A stretch of DNA of 36,342 nucleotides from a bacterium (GTDB lineage Bacteria > Bacillota > Clostridia > Lachnospirales > Lachnospiraceae): positions 1-36,342 of the forward strand of contig JAUNSO010000029.1 in NCBI GenBank assembly GCA_030539165.1. Direction: 5' to 3'. How positions within the stretch are numbered: the first letter of the stretch is position 1; each line of letters opens with the position of its first letter. This document shows, piece by piece, positions 1-6,905 of this stretch. The notes under the pieces are model-generated. The model ran no database searches. It saw only the letters and a program-made list of their open reading frames with translations, and was not told the origin of the DNA. Both the position numbers and the translations under genes were made by a program.

Positions 1-4
1 GAGG

Positions 5-36
5 AAGCATCAGAGTGTAAGGTCTGATGCTTTTTT
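5..36 (+). terminator. Intrinsic terminator of an upstream gene
   Basis: A perfect 10-bp stem (5-14 with 23-32, AAGCATCAGA / TCTGATGCTT), an 8-nt loop and a T-run through 36. It probably ends a plus-strand transcript that begins left of the window, so the radical SAM gene that follows starts its own unit. Confidence 0.85.
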
Positions 37-41
37 GTGTC

Positions 42-69
42 TGTTTTGTATCCATTCATCTGATATAAT
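42..69 (+). promoter_or_regulatory. Candidate extended -10 promoter for the radical SAM gene
   Basis: TATAAT at 64-69 is preceded by TG one base upstream (TGATATAAT), an extended -10 element. The -35 (around 42-47, TGTTTT, 16-nt spacer) is weak. The same TCTGATATAAT string recurs at 1437-1447 in front of the SdpI-like gene. The predicted transcript would have a leader of about 95 nt that contains the first copy of the 28-bp repeat. Confidence 0.55.
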
Positions 70-122
70 AAAATATGATTTATTTTCAATCATCAGAAGC
101 CATAAAAGTGTGATTATGTATT

Positions 123-150
123 GTTTCATTCGTATATATGGATATCTTAA
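123..150 (+). repeat. Leader repeat, copy 1 (before radical SAM gene)
   Basis: A 28-bp element starting GTTTCATTCGTATA and ending TATCTTAA. It matches the element at 1185-1212 at 24 of 28 positions. It ends 21 nt before the chosen ATG of the radical SAM gene, the same distance as copy 2 from the peptide gene. It may be a protein-binding site, an RNA leader, or the relic of a duplication. Confidence 0.8.
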
Positions 151-170
151 TCAGACAGAAGGTGCACTAT

Positions 171-1175
171 ATGATACCACAGTTAAAGAACACCGTTGAA
201 CTCAGGAGAACTTCACATTGTGTCATTATGCGTGACACGAAGGCATCTGCTTCAACAGAAAGAGAGCTTGCGCCGTTGGAGGCAGTTGTTCTTGCATTAT
301 GTGACGGGAGTCGTGACGTTACTGCAATTGCGGGACTTTTGCCTGAAACACTTGCTAAGGAAATGTCGGTTACCATTGAACAATACGTGAGAAATGTATT
401 GGAGCGAAACAAAAACTGTCTGAATAACTGCGAGATTCCTATAAGCGGTTCCAACCGCTACAATCCGGCGGATTTCCTATTCATCCCGAAGAGGCAGTCG
501 GATACGGGAAGATATCGTTCGCCAATCAATGCTACTCTGCTTCTAACATACAGATGCAATTTTCACTGTGTATATTGCTATAACAATTCAGGTCCGGCAC
601 AGAGTGAACAGCTAGGTACATCAGACTGGTTAGAGGTCATCAGGCAGCTGTCGGAGGAGACGGACTGTCAATCCATTTATCTGAGTGGAGGAGAACCACT
701 GATACATCCTGGATTTTTTGAGATTCTTGCCGCAGGGCGTCGTGCCGGAATGATGATGGACTTTACCACAAACGGGAGTCTGATTGATGACGAGGCCGTA
801 CAGCGTCTGGTTGACCTGGGAATCGGTTATGTGCGCGTAAGCCTTGATTCACCATATGCGAAAATGCACCATCAACTGACGCAGACGAAGGACACCTTTG
901 AAAAGGTTACCCACGCAATTGAAGCAATGGCGAAGGCAGGTATTACGCTCGGCACTAAGGGGATTTTATATGACGGTAATTATAAGGACGCAGAAGAACT
1001 GACGAGATTCGCACATAGTCTTGGAGCGACGGATGTCATGCTCGATGCTTATGACTGTTCAAACATTGGGCGCGGAAAAAGCGATATTACTATGTCCGAG
1101 GAACATTATGCCGTTGTTGAGAAACATAAAGAGGATATCGGGTACACGATCAGGAACAATAGAAGAACAGTGTGA
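171..1175 (+). CDS. Short radical SAM peptide maturase with PqqD-like N-terminus
   Basis: A radical SAM protein of 334 residues. The motif CNFHCVYC (C129, C133, C136) supplies the three ligands of the 4Fe-4S cluster, and the glycine-rich SGGEP follows about 45 residues later. Residues ~30-70 (APLEAVVLALCDG...) resemble the PqqD / RiPP recognition fold that binds leader peptides. The adjacent small GG-leader peptide suggests that it modifies this peptide. Start choice: ATG 171 has AGAAGGTG 6 nt upstream, whereas the in-frame ATG at 138 lies inside the leader repeat and has no ribosome site. Oddity: peptide maturases of this type usually carry a C-terminal SPASM or twitch region with further cysteines. 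This protein stops soon after the barrel (about 200 residues past the first Cys), and the next leader repeat begins 10 bp after its stop. It may be truncated. Function is inferred. Confidence 0.8.
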   Translation: MIPQLKNTVELRRTSHCVIMRDTKASASTERELAPLEAVVLALCDGSRDVTAIAGLLPETLAKEMSVTIEQYVRNVLERNKNCLNNCEIPISGSNRYNPADFLFIPKRQSDTGRYRSPINATLLLTYRCNFHCVYCYNNSGPAQSEQLGTSDWLEVIRQLSEETDCQSIYLSGGEPLIHPGFFEILAAGRRAGMMMDFTTNGSLIDDEAVQRLVDLGIGYVRVSLDSPYAKMHHQLTQTKDTFEKVTHAIEAMAKAGITLGTKGILYDGNYKDAEELTRFAHSLGATDVMLDAYDCSNIGRGKSDITMSEEHYAVVEKHKEDIGYTIRNNRRTV

Positions 1176-1184
1176 CAATGATCA

Positions 1185-1212
1185 GTTTCATTCGTATACA
1201 CAGGTATCTTAA
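1185..1212 (+). repeat. Leader repeat, copy 2 (before peptide gene)
   Basis: Second copy of the 28-bp element, starting GTTTCATTCGTATA and ending TATCTTAA. The four differences from copy 1 are clustered in the middle. It starts 10 bp after the radical SAM stop and ends 21 nt before the ATG of the peptide gene. Confidence 0.8.
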
Positions 1213-1232
1213 GAAAAAAAGGAGGAATCATT

Positions 1233-1394
1233 ATGACAGAGAAAATGAAAAGAGAACTTGAAGAAAAGGTAGAAAGCATCGGTCAGGCAAAGGCATTGAC
1301 TCCGGAAGAACTGGCAACAATCGTAGGTGGAGAGGGTGAGCCGAAGGAGAAGGATCAGGAGCAGGAATTCTGCTACGTTTCCCACAAGGCATAA
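1233..1394 (+). CDS. Putative RiPP precursor peptide with GG leader
   Basis: A 53-codon frame with a strong ribosome site (AAAGGAGG, 1218-1224 region, 8-9 nt before the ATG). The N-terminal part is charged and helical-looking (MTEKMKRELEEKVESIG), followed by LTPEELATIVGG, the typical end of a double-glycine leader. The 20 residues after GG are rich in Glu, Lys and Gln and end in EFCYVSHKA, with a single Cys (residue 47) and one Tyr. Lying directly after a radical SAM enzyme with a PqqD-like domain, it is best read as that enzyme's substrate. A single Cys allows at most one thioether, so the modification could equally be a carbon-carbon crosslink or epimerisation. I do not recognise the family. 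No export or processing gene is visible in the window. Confidence 0.75.
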   Translation: MTEKMKRELEEKVESIGQAKALTPEELATIVGGEGEPKEKDQEQEFCYVSHKA

Positions 1395-1419
1395 TTTGAA
1401 AAAATAACGAATTTGTATC

Positions 1420-1447
1420 TCTTTTATGTCCTTGTATCTGATATAAT
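1420..1447 (+). promoter_or_regulatory. Candidate extended -10 promoter for SdpI-like gene
   Basis: TGATATAAT (TATAAT 1442-1447) is an extended -10 site; the -35 region (TCTTTT, 1420-1425, 16-nt spacer) is poor. It lies between the peptide gene and the SdpI-like gene, so the latter may be transcribed independently. Confidence 0.55.
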
Positions 1448-1473
1448 GGAACTATTCAAAAGGAGTGATGAGT

Positions 1474-1851
1474 ATGGGCATATGGATTATGAATTGTATA
1501 ATTGCTTTATTGATGCCGGTGATTCTGCTGATTGTGGGGGCTATATTTCATAAAAGCCCACCAAAAAAAACCAATGGAGTCTATGGATACAGAACAACCA
1601 GATCCAGAAAAAATCAGGATACATGGGATTTCTCTCAGAAATATGCGGGAGAACTGTTTTGGAAGATCGGATGGATCAGCGTCTTAGTATCTGTAGTTGA
1701 GTGCATCGTACTTTGGTTTCTGTCGGAGCCGGTACAGGGAATTCTGATTTCCATTGTGCTGGTATTGGAAATGGTAGCAATATTTGTGATAATCGCTATG
1801 GTAGAAAAGAAATTAAAAGAAACGTTCGATGATAACGGTATCAGAAGATAA
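1474..1851 (+). CDS. SdpI/YfhL-family membrane protein, possible immunity protein
   Basis: A protein of 125 residues with about three membrane segments: one at the N-terminus (~5-24), then two after residue ~65. The conserved SdpI signature sits between them: PPKKTNGVYGYRTTRS followed by N..TW.F and a second hydrophobic helix. In Bacillus, SdpI is the immunity protein and signal transducer for the SdpC toxin, but the family is broad and many members have no known role. Start: AAAGGAG (1459-1465) is 8 nt before ATG 1474; the upstream in-frame GTG/ATG at 1465/1468 overlap the ribosome site. Its place directly after a putative modified peptide suggests, without proof, self-protection. The stop is 29 nt before the lipoprotein gene, so the two are probably co-transcribed. 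Confidence 0.75.
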   Translation: MGIWIMNCIIALLMPVILLIVGAIFHKSPPKKTNGVYGYRTTRSRKNQDTWDFSQKYAGELFWKIGWISVLVSVVECIVLWFLSEPVQGILISIVLVLEMVAIFVIIAMVEKKLKETFDDNGIRR

Positions 1852-1880
1852 AAGAACAGGAATCTAAGAGAGGAATTGCA

Positions 1881-3332
1881 ATGAAAATACGAAAGAGAGC
1901 CGGAATTACATTTATATTATGTTTTTGTCTGATATTCAGTATGATTTTATCAGGATGTGATGCGCAGACTGTTACTCAAGTGGAGGATGCGTTGGCTGCA
2001 GCCGAAGAAGCTACGGAGAATGCAGGTGCAATCGCTGACGGAACAGAGCAGCTGGCGGAGGAAATCAAGCAGGCAGCAGCTGAGGCGGAAAAGAGAGCCT
2101 CAGATGCCAAAGCAGCAGAGCGGATAGCGGCAGAGGCCCAGAAAGCCCTCGAGGCAGCTGAAGAGGCTGCATTGGCGGCAGAAGCAGAGGTGGCACAGCT
2201 GGAGAAAGCGGCAGAGGCAACAATGTCAGAGACCTCACAGGGAGACAAGACGGCTGCTTACGAATCAGCCAAGATTGAAACCGGAAAGACCGAGACCAGC
2301 AAGACCGAAACCGGAAAGACCGAGACAGGTAATACCGAACCCGACAAGACCGAAGCAGGCAAGGCTGACACATCCAAGAAAAATGATTCTACATACAGAT
2401 TCGTAGACAGCCACCTTCACTATCTGGATTTCACACAAAAGACGGATGGATTCGAGAAACTGGTTGAGAAGATGGACGAGGCAAATGTAGACAGTGCAGT
2501 GATTTTCGGAATGGGAATGTCCAAGAAATGGGATGCATCAGCACCGGAGGCACCGAAGTATTATTTAAGCAATGATTCAGCCGCATATTATTTTACGGGA
2601 ACAGATTATATCATGCTGGAGCAGCTGAGTCAGGCAAGTGAAGAGATACAGGATCGTTTCTATCCGTTTATCTGCGGCGTGAATCCGACTGACCTGTATG
2701 CAGCAGATTATCTGGAGCAGCTGTTGGAGCTGTACCCGAATCAGATTAAGGGCATTGGTGAGGTTATGAGTCATCATGATGATCTGACAGCGTTGACAGG
2801 CGGTGAGACACCGAGAGCCGATCATCCGGCGATGCTGAAGATCTACGATCTGGCGGCAGAATATGATTTGCCTGTTTTGATTCATCATAATATAGCAGGT
2901 TCCTATATGGATGAACCGATTTATCTGGAAGAAATGAAAAACGCCCTGAAATATAACCGTGACGTGAATATCATATGGGCACATGCCGGTATTTCCAGAA
3001 GAGTTGAACTCTCGAACCTGACAGAAATCACTGACCAGATGCTGAAGGATAATCCGAATCTGTATTATGATATTTCATGGGTCGTATATGATGACTATAT
3101 TGCAAAGGATGATGCTTCGCTTGATGAATGGGCGGCATTGATCGAGAAGTACCCGGACAGATTCATGATCGGTTCAGATAAGGTGGGACACTGGGACACC
3201 TATCCGGAAGAAATCACGAAGTACTATCCATTGTTAGAACGGTTATCCACTGAGACAGCAACTAAGCTGTGCTCAGATAATATATTAGTATTGATACATG
3301 AGAAGGAAGCAGAAACGGAGGAGATTACATGA
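1881..3332 (+). CDS. Lipoprotein with coiled coil and amidohydrolase domain
   Basis: A 483-residue exported lipoprotein: basic N-terminus, hydrophobic stretch and lipobox LSGC with Cys26. Residues ~32-115 are an Ala/Glu-rich coiled-coil stalk, ~132-166 a seven-fold five-residue repeat (KTETG type), then from ~173 an amidohydrolase-2 type TIM barrel. Likely metal and catalytic ligands are in place: H178 and H180 (SHLHYLDF), H335/H336 (LIHHN), H368 (WAHAGIS) and D433 (GSDKVGHW). So it is probably an active metal-dependent hydrolase or decarboxylase held off the membrane surface by a stalk. The substrate is unknown. Ribosome site GAGAGGAATTG region before ATG. The stop codon overlaps the ATG of the next gene (ATGA), indicating translational coupling with the secreted repeat protein. 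Confidence 0.8.
   Translation: MKIRKRAGITFILCFCLIFSMILSGCDAQTVTQVEDALAAAEEATENAGAIADGTEQLAEEIKQAAAEAEKRASDAKAAERIAAEAQKALEAAEEAALAAEAEVAQLEKAAEATMSETSQGDKTAAYESAKIETGKTETSKTETGKTETGNTEPDKTEAGKADTSKKNDSTYRFVDSHLHYLDFTQKTDGFEKLVEKMDEANVDSAVIFGMGMSKKWDASAPEAPKYYLSNDSAAYYFTGTDYIMLEQLSQASEEIQDRFYPFICGVNPTDLYAADYLEQLLELYPNQIKGIGEVMSHHDDLTALTGGETPRADHPAMLKIYDLAAEYDLPVLIHHNIAGSYMDEPIYLEEMKNALKYNRDVNIIWAHAGISRRVELSNLTEITDQMLKDNPNLYYDISWVVYDDYIAKDDASLDEWAALIEKYPDRFMIGSDKVGHWDTYPEEITKYYPLLERLSTETATKLCSDNILVLIHEKEAETEEIT
2274..2378 (+). repeat. Seven in-frame 15-bp coding repeats
   Basis: Seven degenerate 15-bp units (five codons each, pattern K-T-E-T-G/S) occupy 2274-2378 between the coiled coil and the enzyme domain of the lipoprotein. 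Because the unit is a multiple of three, gain or loss of copies would change linker length without breaking the frame. Third-position differences between units show that it is not freshly amplified. Confidence 0.85.
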
Positions 3333-5047
3333 AGAAAAAAACACTATTTTCGGTATTACTGGTATGCTTATTGACAATGATGAGTGCCGTACAGGTATTC
3401 GCAGATGAACCATATCTGTTTGACACGACAGGTGACGGTAATCTAAACGCAGCTGTATGGGACAAAGACGGTGATGGAAACTATGAAACAGTTGAATTGA
3501 ACTATGGAAATATGCTTGGTGAAGGAGAAGATCCTGATCCGGATCCTGACCCTCCGGTTCCGCCTGTTCCCGATCCTCCGGTTCCACCGGTTCCTGACCC
3601 GATACCCGTACCGATTCCAGAGCCCATCAAGCTTCCAGTTCCGAATGCAACAGTCAATCTGATCAATATGACCTTAAATGATGTATCCGGTAATCTTGTA
3701 TCATTTTCCGTAAATGGAGGACACTGGAGTTATCCGCAGATTGGCGGCGGCTCACTGGATGGCTATGGAATCAAAGCAAATGATTATATCAAGGTAAAAT
3801 ACATCGCAACACCAAACAGTGAAGAAATCGATTCAGACGAGCAGACCATCAGCATCGAGCAGGCACGTGCACCAATCGGTATCTTTACGACAGATGCACC
3901 GAACGCAGGTGCAAACGGCAGTATCAACGGTCTGGATACAACAATGGAATATTGTGTTTCCGGCACAGGTAATTTTATATCGATTTCTTCCAGTTCTGTA
4001 TCAGTACAGCCGGGAAATTATGATGTCAGAGTGAAAATGAGTGCAGCTAAATTCGCCAGCAGTAATGTGACTGTAACAGTAGGACAAGGGCAGAAGCAGA
4101 AACAGCCGACTCCGAATGCGAATTTCAATGCCATGAATATGACACTCGGCAGTGTCGGCAATGGTGTGATGTATTCATTTGATGGCAGTAATTGGACGAG
4201 AAACGGCAGCAATTCCAATGTCACCGTATCAGATTCACAGGCAGCCAGCGCATTGTCACACATGATACAGCTGAAGACACCTGGTGACGGCAATACCGTT
4301 GATTCAGATATCCAGGCAATCAAGATTACGAAGGCAAATACACCGAACGGAATTTCATCACAGGGCGCTTCCGGTGGAAATAACGGAGCTATCCTGAATA
4401 TCCCGTCAAACTGTCAGTACAGACCTTGCGGCGGGAATTGGCAGAATGTGAATGGCAACAGTGTTACAGGACTTGCAGCAGGCAATTATGATGTCAGAGT
4501 TGGCGGTATGTACACTTGTCTTCCGAGTGATTCTGTCACAATCAACATCTCCAGTACCGGTGTTGTAACACCTCCGGGCAAGACAGGAACACCTTCAGCA
4601 GATTTTGATGCGAAGACAGGCTTGCTGACAGATCTGCTTGGAACAAGATTTTCAGTAGATGGCGGTAAGACATGGAGTGCTATTTGCACAGCTAATTCTA
4701 TCGTACTGAGTGCATCACAGCTTTCTACCAAGAATGGAATAGAAGTATACAGACCGGGAGATGGACTGACCATCAAGGATTCGGGTGTTCAGATTATCAA
4801 GCTTGCAAAGGCAACCAAACCTACCAAGATTACAACGACCCCTGCAAAGGGCAAGGCAACAGGCTCTATCAATGGACTGAACGGCACGCTTGAAATCTCA
4901 CCGGATGGTGGTAAGACATGGGCTGCAGTACCGGCAGGAATGAGAGTTCACCCGGCTACAGCAGGTACTTATCTGGTCAGAACAGAGGGCTATCATACAA
5001 CACTTCCGAGTGATCCGGTTAAGGTAACGGTAAAAAAGACAAAGTAA
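3329..5047 (+). CDS. Secreted protein with Ca-binding-like loops and three tandem modules
   Basis: 572 residues. A signal peptide with likely cleavage after VFA (residue 25), then two DxDxDG-type calcium-loop sequences (D32-TTGDG and D45-KDGDG), a Pro/Asp-rich linker (~68-104), and three tandem modules of about 147 residues (105-251, 262-407, 422-569). Each module has two halves. The first carries S.DG..W (FSVNGGHW, YSFDGSNW, FSVDGGKTW). The second has the pattern GxINGL...eY/eiS...G.W...GxYdVR...LPSD.v.v, typical of beta-rich repeats in Gram-positive surface proteins. No LPXTG, SLH or choline-binding repeat is seen, so it is probably released or held non-covalently. The ATGA overlap with the lipoprotein gene suggests that the two products act together at the cell surface. 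Exact function unknown. Confidence 0.75.
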   Translation: MKKKTLFSVLLVCLLTMMSAVQVFADEPYLFDTTGDGNLNAAVWDKDGDGNYETVELNYGNMLGEGEDPDPDPDPPVPPVPDPPVPPVPDPIPVPIPEPIKLPVPNATVNLINMTLNDVSGNLVSFSVNGGHWSYPQIGGGSLDGYGIKANDYIKVKYIATPNSEEIDSDEQTISIEQARAPIGIFTTDAPNAGANGSINGLDTTMEYCVSGTGNFISISSSSVSVQPGNYDVRVKMSAAKFASSNVTVTVGQGQKQKQPTPNANFNAMNMTLGSVGNGVMYSFDGSNWTRNGSNSNVTVSDSQAASALSHMIQLKTPGDGNTVDSDIQAIKITKANTPNGISSQGASGGNNGAILNIPSNCQYRPCGGNWQNVNGNSVTGLAAGNYDVRVGGMYTCLPSDSVTINISSTGVVTPPGKTGTPSADFDAKTGLLTDLLGTRFSVDGGKTWSAICTANSIVLSASQLSTKNGIEVYRPGDGLTIKDSGVQIIKLAKATKPTKITTTPAKGKATGSINGLNGTLEISPDGGKTWAAVPAGMRVHPATAGTYLVRTEGYHTTLPSDPVKVTVKKTK

Positions 5048-5063
5048 GGTAACGATATAACGC

Positions 5064-5112
5064 AAAGTCCCTTATCCGGTTATTTTCGAAAGAGGATACG
5101 ATAAGGGACTTT
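5064..5112 (+). terminator. Hairpin after secreted protein gene, probable terminator
   Basis: A perfect 13-bp stem (5064-5076 AAAGTCCCTTATC with 5100-5112 GATAAGGGACTTT) with a 23-nt loop. There is no T-run beyond the TTT inside the stem, so termination may be weak and some transcription may continue into the enzyme I gene, for which no clear promoter is visible. It could alternatively be an operator for that operon. Confidence 0.5.
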
Positions 5113-5145
5113 CGCTATTTCAAATGAATGTATGGAGGGATTGCT

Positions 5146-6852
5146 ATGAAACAATATACAGGGCGTCCGGCATCGTCTGGAATTGCAATTAGTGCATTCA
5201 CTGAGTGGAGCAGCGGACAGCTGAGCGTAGAGAAAAAGCAAAACCAGAATGTGGATCAGGAGCTTGCCAGATATGAAGCAGCTAAGGATGAGGCTGTTAC
5301 TGAACTGGGTGAACTCTATACCAAGGCAGTACAGGAGGTTGGAGAGGAGAAAGCAGCCGTATTTGAGGTACACCAGATGCTCCTAATGGATACGGCCTTT
5401 ACCTGCTCCGTACAATCTATCATCAGGGAACAGTCAGTCAATGCAGAATATGCTGTTGATCAGACAGGACAGGAACTGGCAGCAATGTTTGAGGCGATGG
5501 ATGATGAATATATGAAAGCAAGATCAGCTGATATGAAGGATATTGCCGGACGTGTGGTGCGTATCCTGCAGGGCAGTGCAGAGTGTAGCGGCACGCTTGA
5601 AGAGCCTTGTATTATCATAGCAGATGATCTTTCTCCCAGTGAGACCATTCGACTGGATAAATCCAAGGTGCTTGCATTTGTAACAAGACAGGGTTCCCTG
5701 CAGTCCCATACGGCAATATTAGCCCGTACAATGGGTATTCCGGCAGTCGTAGGCGTACCGATTCCTAAATATGCCTCACATCAATCCGGAACATGCATTG
5801 TAGACGGAAATCAGGGCAATGTCTACATCGAAACAGCAGAAGATGCGAGAACAGATGGTAAGGAATGGCAGAACCTCCTGAATCAATATCAGGAGAAACA
5901 GGCAGTGGATCAGAAGCAGAAACAGCTTCTGCAGCAGTTGAAGGGGAAGCCGATATATCGGAAGGACGGCAGTCAGATGAAGCTATGTGCGAATATTGGC
6001 GGTGTCAGTGACATTGATGCTGCGCTTCTCAATGATGCAGACGGAGTGGGGTTATTCCGCAGCGAGTTCCTGTATTTAAAATCTGCTGATTATCCGACAG
6101 AGGAAGAGCAGTTTGCTGCTTATAAAGAAGCTGTAGAGAAAATGGACGGCAGACAGGTTATTATCCGGACACTGGATATCGGGGCAGACAAACAGATTGA
6201 TTATTTCAATCTGGAACACGAGGACAATCCGGCACTTGGCTATCGCGCCATCAGAATCTGTCTGACGCGAGAGGAAATCTTCAGGACACAGTTACGCGCT
6301 CTGTACAGGGCAAGTGCCTTCGGCAATCTTGCCATTATGTTCCCGATGATTACGGCGTTATGGGAAGTAAAGAGAATCAAGGAAATCGCAGCAGAGGTAC
6401 GGGAGGAATTAATCATCGGATATACCGCTGCCACAAACCAGGAAAAAGAAGATACAACCCTTAGAAATACGGAAACATACAGAAAAACTCTGGAAGGGGT
6501 GCCGCTCGGCATTATGGTAGAGACTCCGGCCGCAGTGATGCTTTCAGAGGAATTAGCGAAGGAAGTGGATTTCTTCAGCATAGGAACCAACGACCTGACG
6601 CAGTATACACTCGCAGTTGACAGGCAGAACCGTAATCTGGAGAAATTCTATGACGCACATCATCCGGCAGTTCTGCAGATGATACGCATGACCGTGGAGA
6701 ATTCTCATAAAGCAGGCATTTGGACAGGCATCTGTGGAGAACTTGCAGCAGATGTATCTCTTACGCAGACCTTTATGGAGATGGGAGTTGATGAATTATC
6801 AATGTCTCCGTCCTCCATTCTCAAGGTGAAACACGAATTATTATGTAAATGA
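5146..6852 (+). CDS. ptsI: PTS enzyme I (PEP-protein phosphotransferase)
   Basis: 568 residues, the usual enzyme I length. It moves phosphate from phosphoenolpyruvate to HPr in the cytoplasm. Domains: N-terminal HPr-binding/phosphohistidine part with active-site His188 in GSLQSHTAILARTMGIPAVVG, then the PEP-binding barrel with DGVGLFRSEFLY, RTLDIGADK, and the catalytic Cys530 in GICGELA. Start: ATG 5146 with GGAGGG about 7 nt upstream; an in-frame ATG at 5128 precedes the ribosome site. Residues ~430-450 are a polar insertion not seen in the E. coli protein. Unusually, no HPr gene is next to it. Instead it leads an operon with a MurNAc-type permease, so it may be either the only enzyme I or a dedicated copy. 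Confidence 0.9.
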   Translation: MKQYTGRPASSGIAISAFTEWSSGQLSVEKKQNQNVDQELARYEAAKDEAVTELGELYTKAVQEVGEEKAAVFEVHQMLLMDTAFTCSVQSIIREQSVNAEYAVDQTGQELAAMFEAMDDEYMKARSADMKDIAGRVVRILQGSAECSGTLEEPCIIIADDLSPSETIRLDKSKVLAFVTRQGSLQSHTAILARTMGIPAVVGVPIPKYASHQSGTCIVDGNQGNVYIETAEDARTDGKEWQNLLNQYQEKQAVDQKQKQLLQQLKGKPIYRKDGSQMKLCANIGGVSDIDAALLNDADGVGLFRSEFLYLKSADYPTEEEQFAAYKEAVEKMDGRQVIIRTLDIGADKQIDYFNLEHEDNPALGYRAIRICLTREEIFRTQLRALYRASAFGNLAIMFPMITALWEVKRIKEIAAEVREELIIGYTAATNQEKEDTTLRNTETYRKTLEGVPLGIMVETPAAVMLSEELAKEVDFFSIGTNDLTQYTLAVDRQNRNLEKFYDAHHPAVLQMIRMTVENSHKAGIWTGICGELAADVSLTQTFMEMGVDELSMSPSSILKVKHELLCK

Positions 6853-6905
6853 TTTATGTAAACATATTATCAGAAAAGACTTGATATGTGACAAGGAGGG
6901 GTACT

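Noticed and set aside
1021..1212. Overlapping plus-strand frame after the radical SAM core, considered as a frameshifted SPASM tail
   Set aside because: It has no SPASM-like Cys pattern and mostly overlaps the real frame; no evidence of a frameshift continuation.
1976..2373. Long minus-strand frames opposite the lipoprotein gene
   Set aside because: They are antisense to an Ala/Glu-rich coiled coil and repeat linker whose biased codons leave other frames open; no ribosome site or recognisable domain.
2274..2378. Possible CRISPR-like array
   Set aside because: Repeats are 15 bp, contiguous without spacers and in frame, so they are coding repeats.
3329..5047. Sortase (LPXTG) or SLH anchoring of the secreted protein
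   Set aside because: The C-terminus ends in VKVTVKKTK with no sorting motif, hydrophobic tail or SLH repeats.
5048..5145. Catabolite-responsive (cre) operator before the PTS operon
   Set aside because: No match to the TGNAANCGNWNNCW pattern was found by eye; the palindrome there is different.
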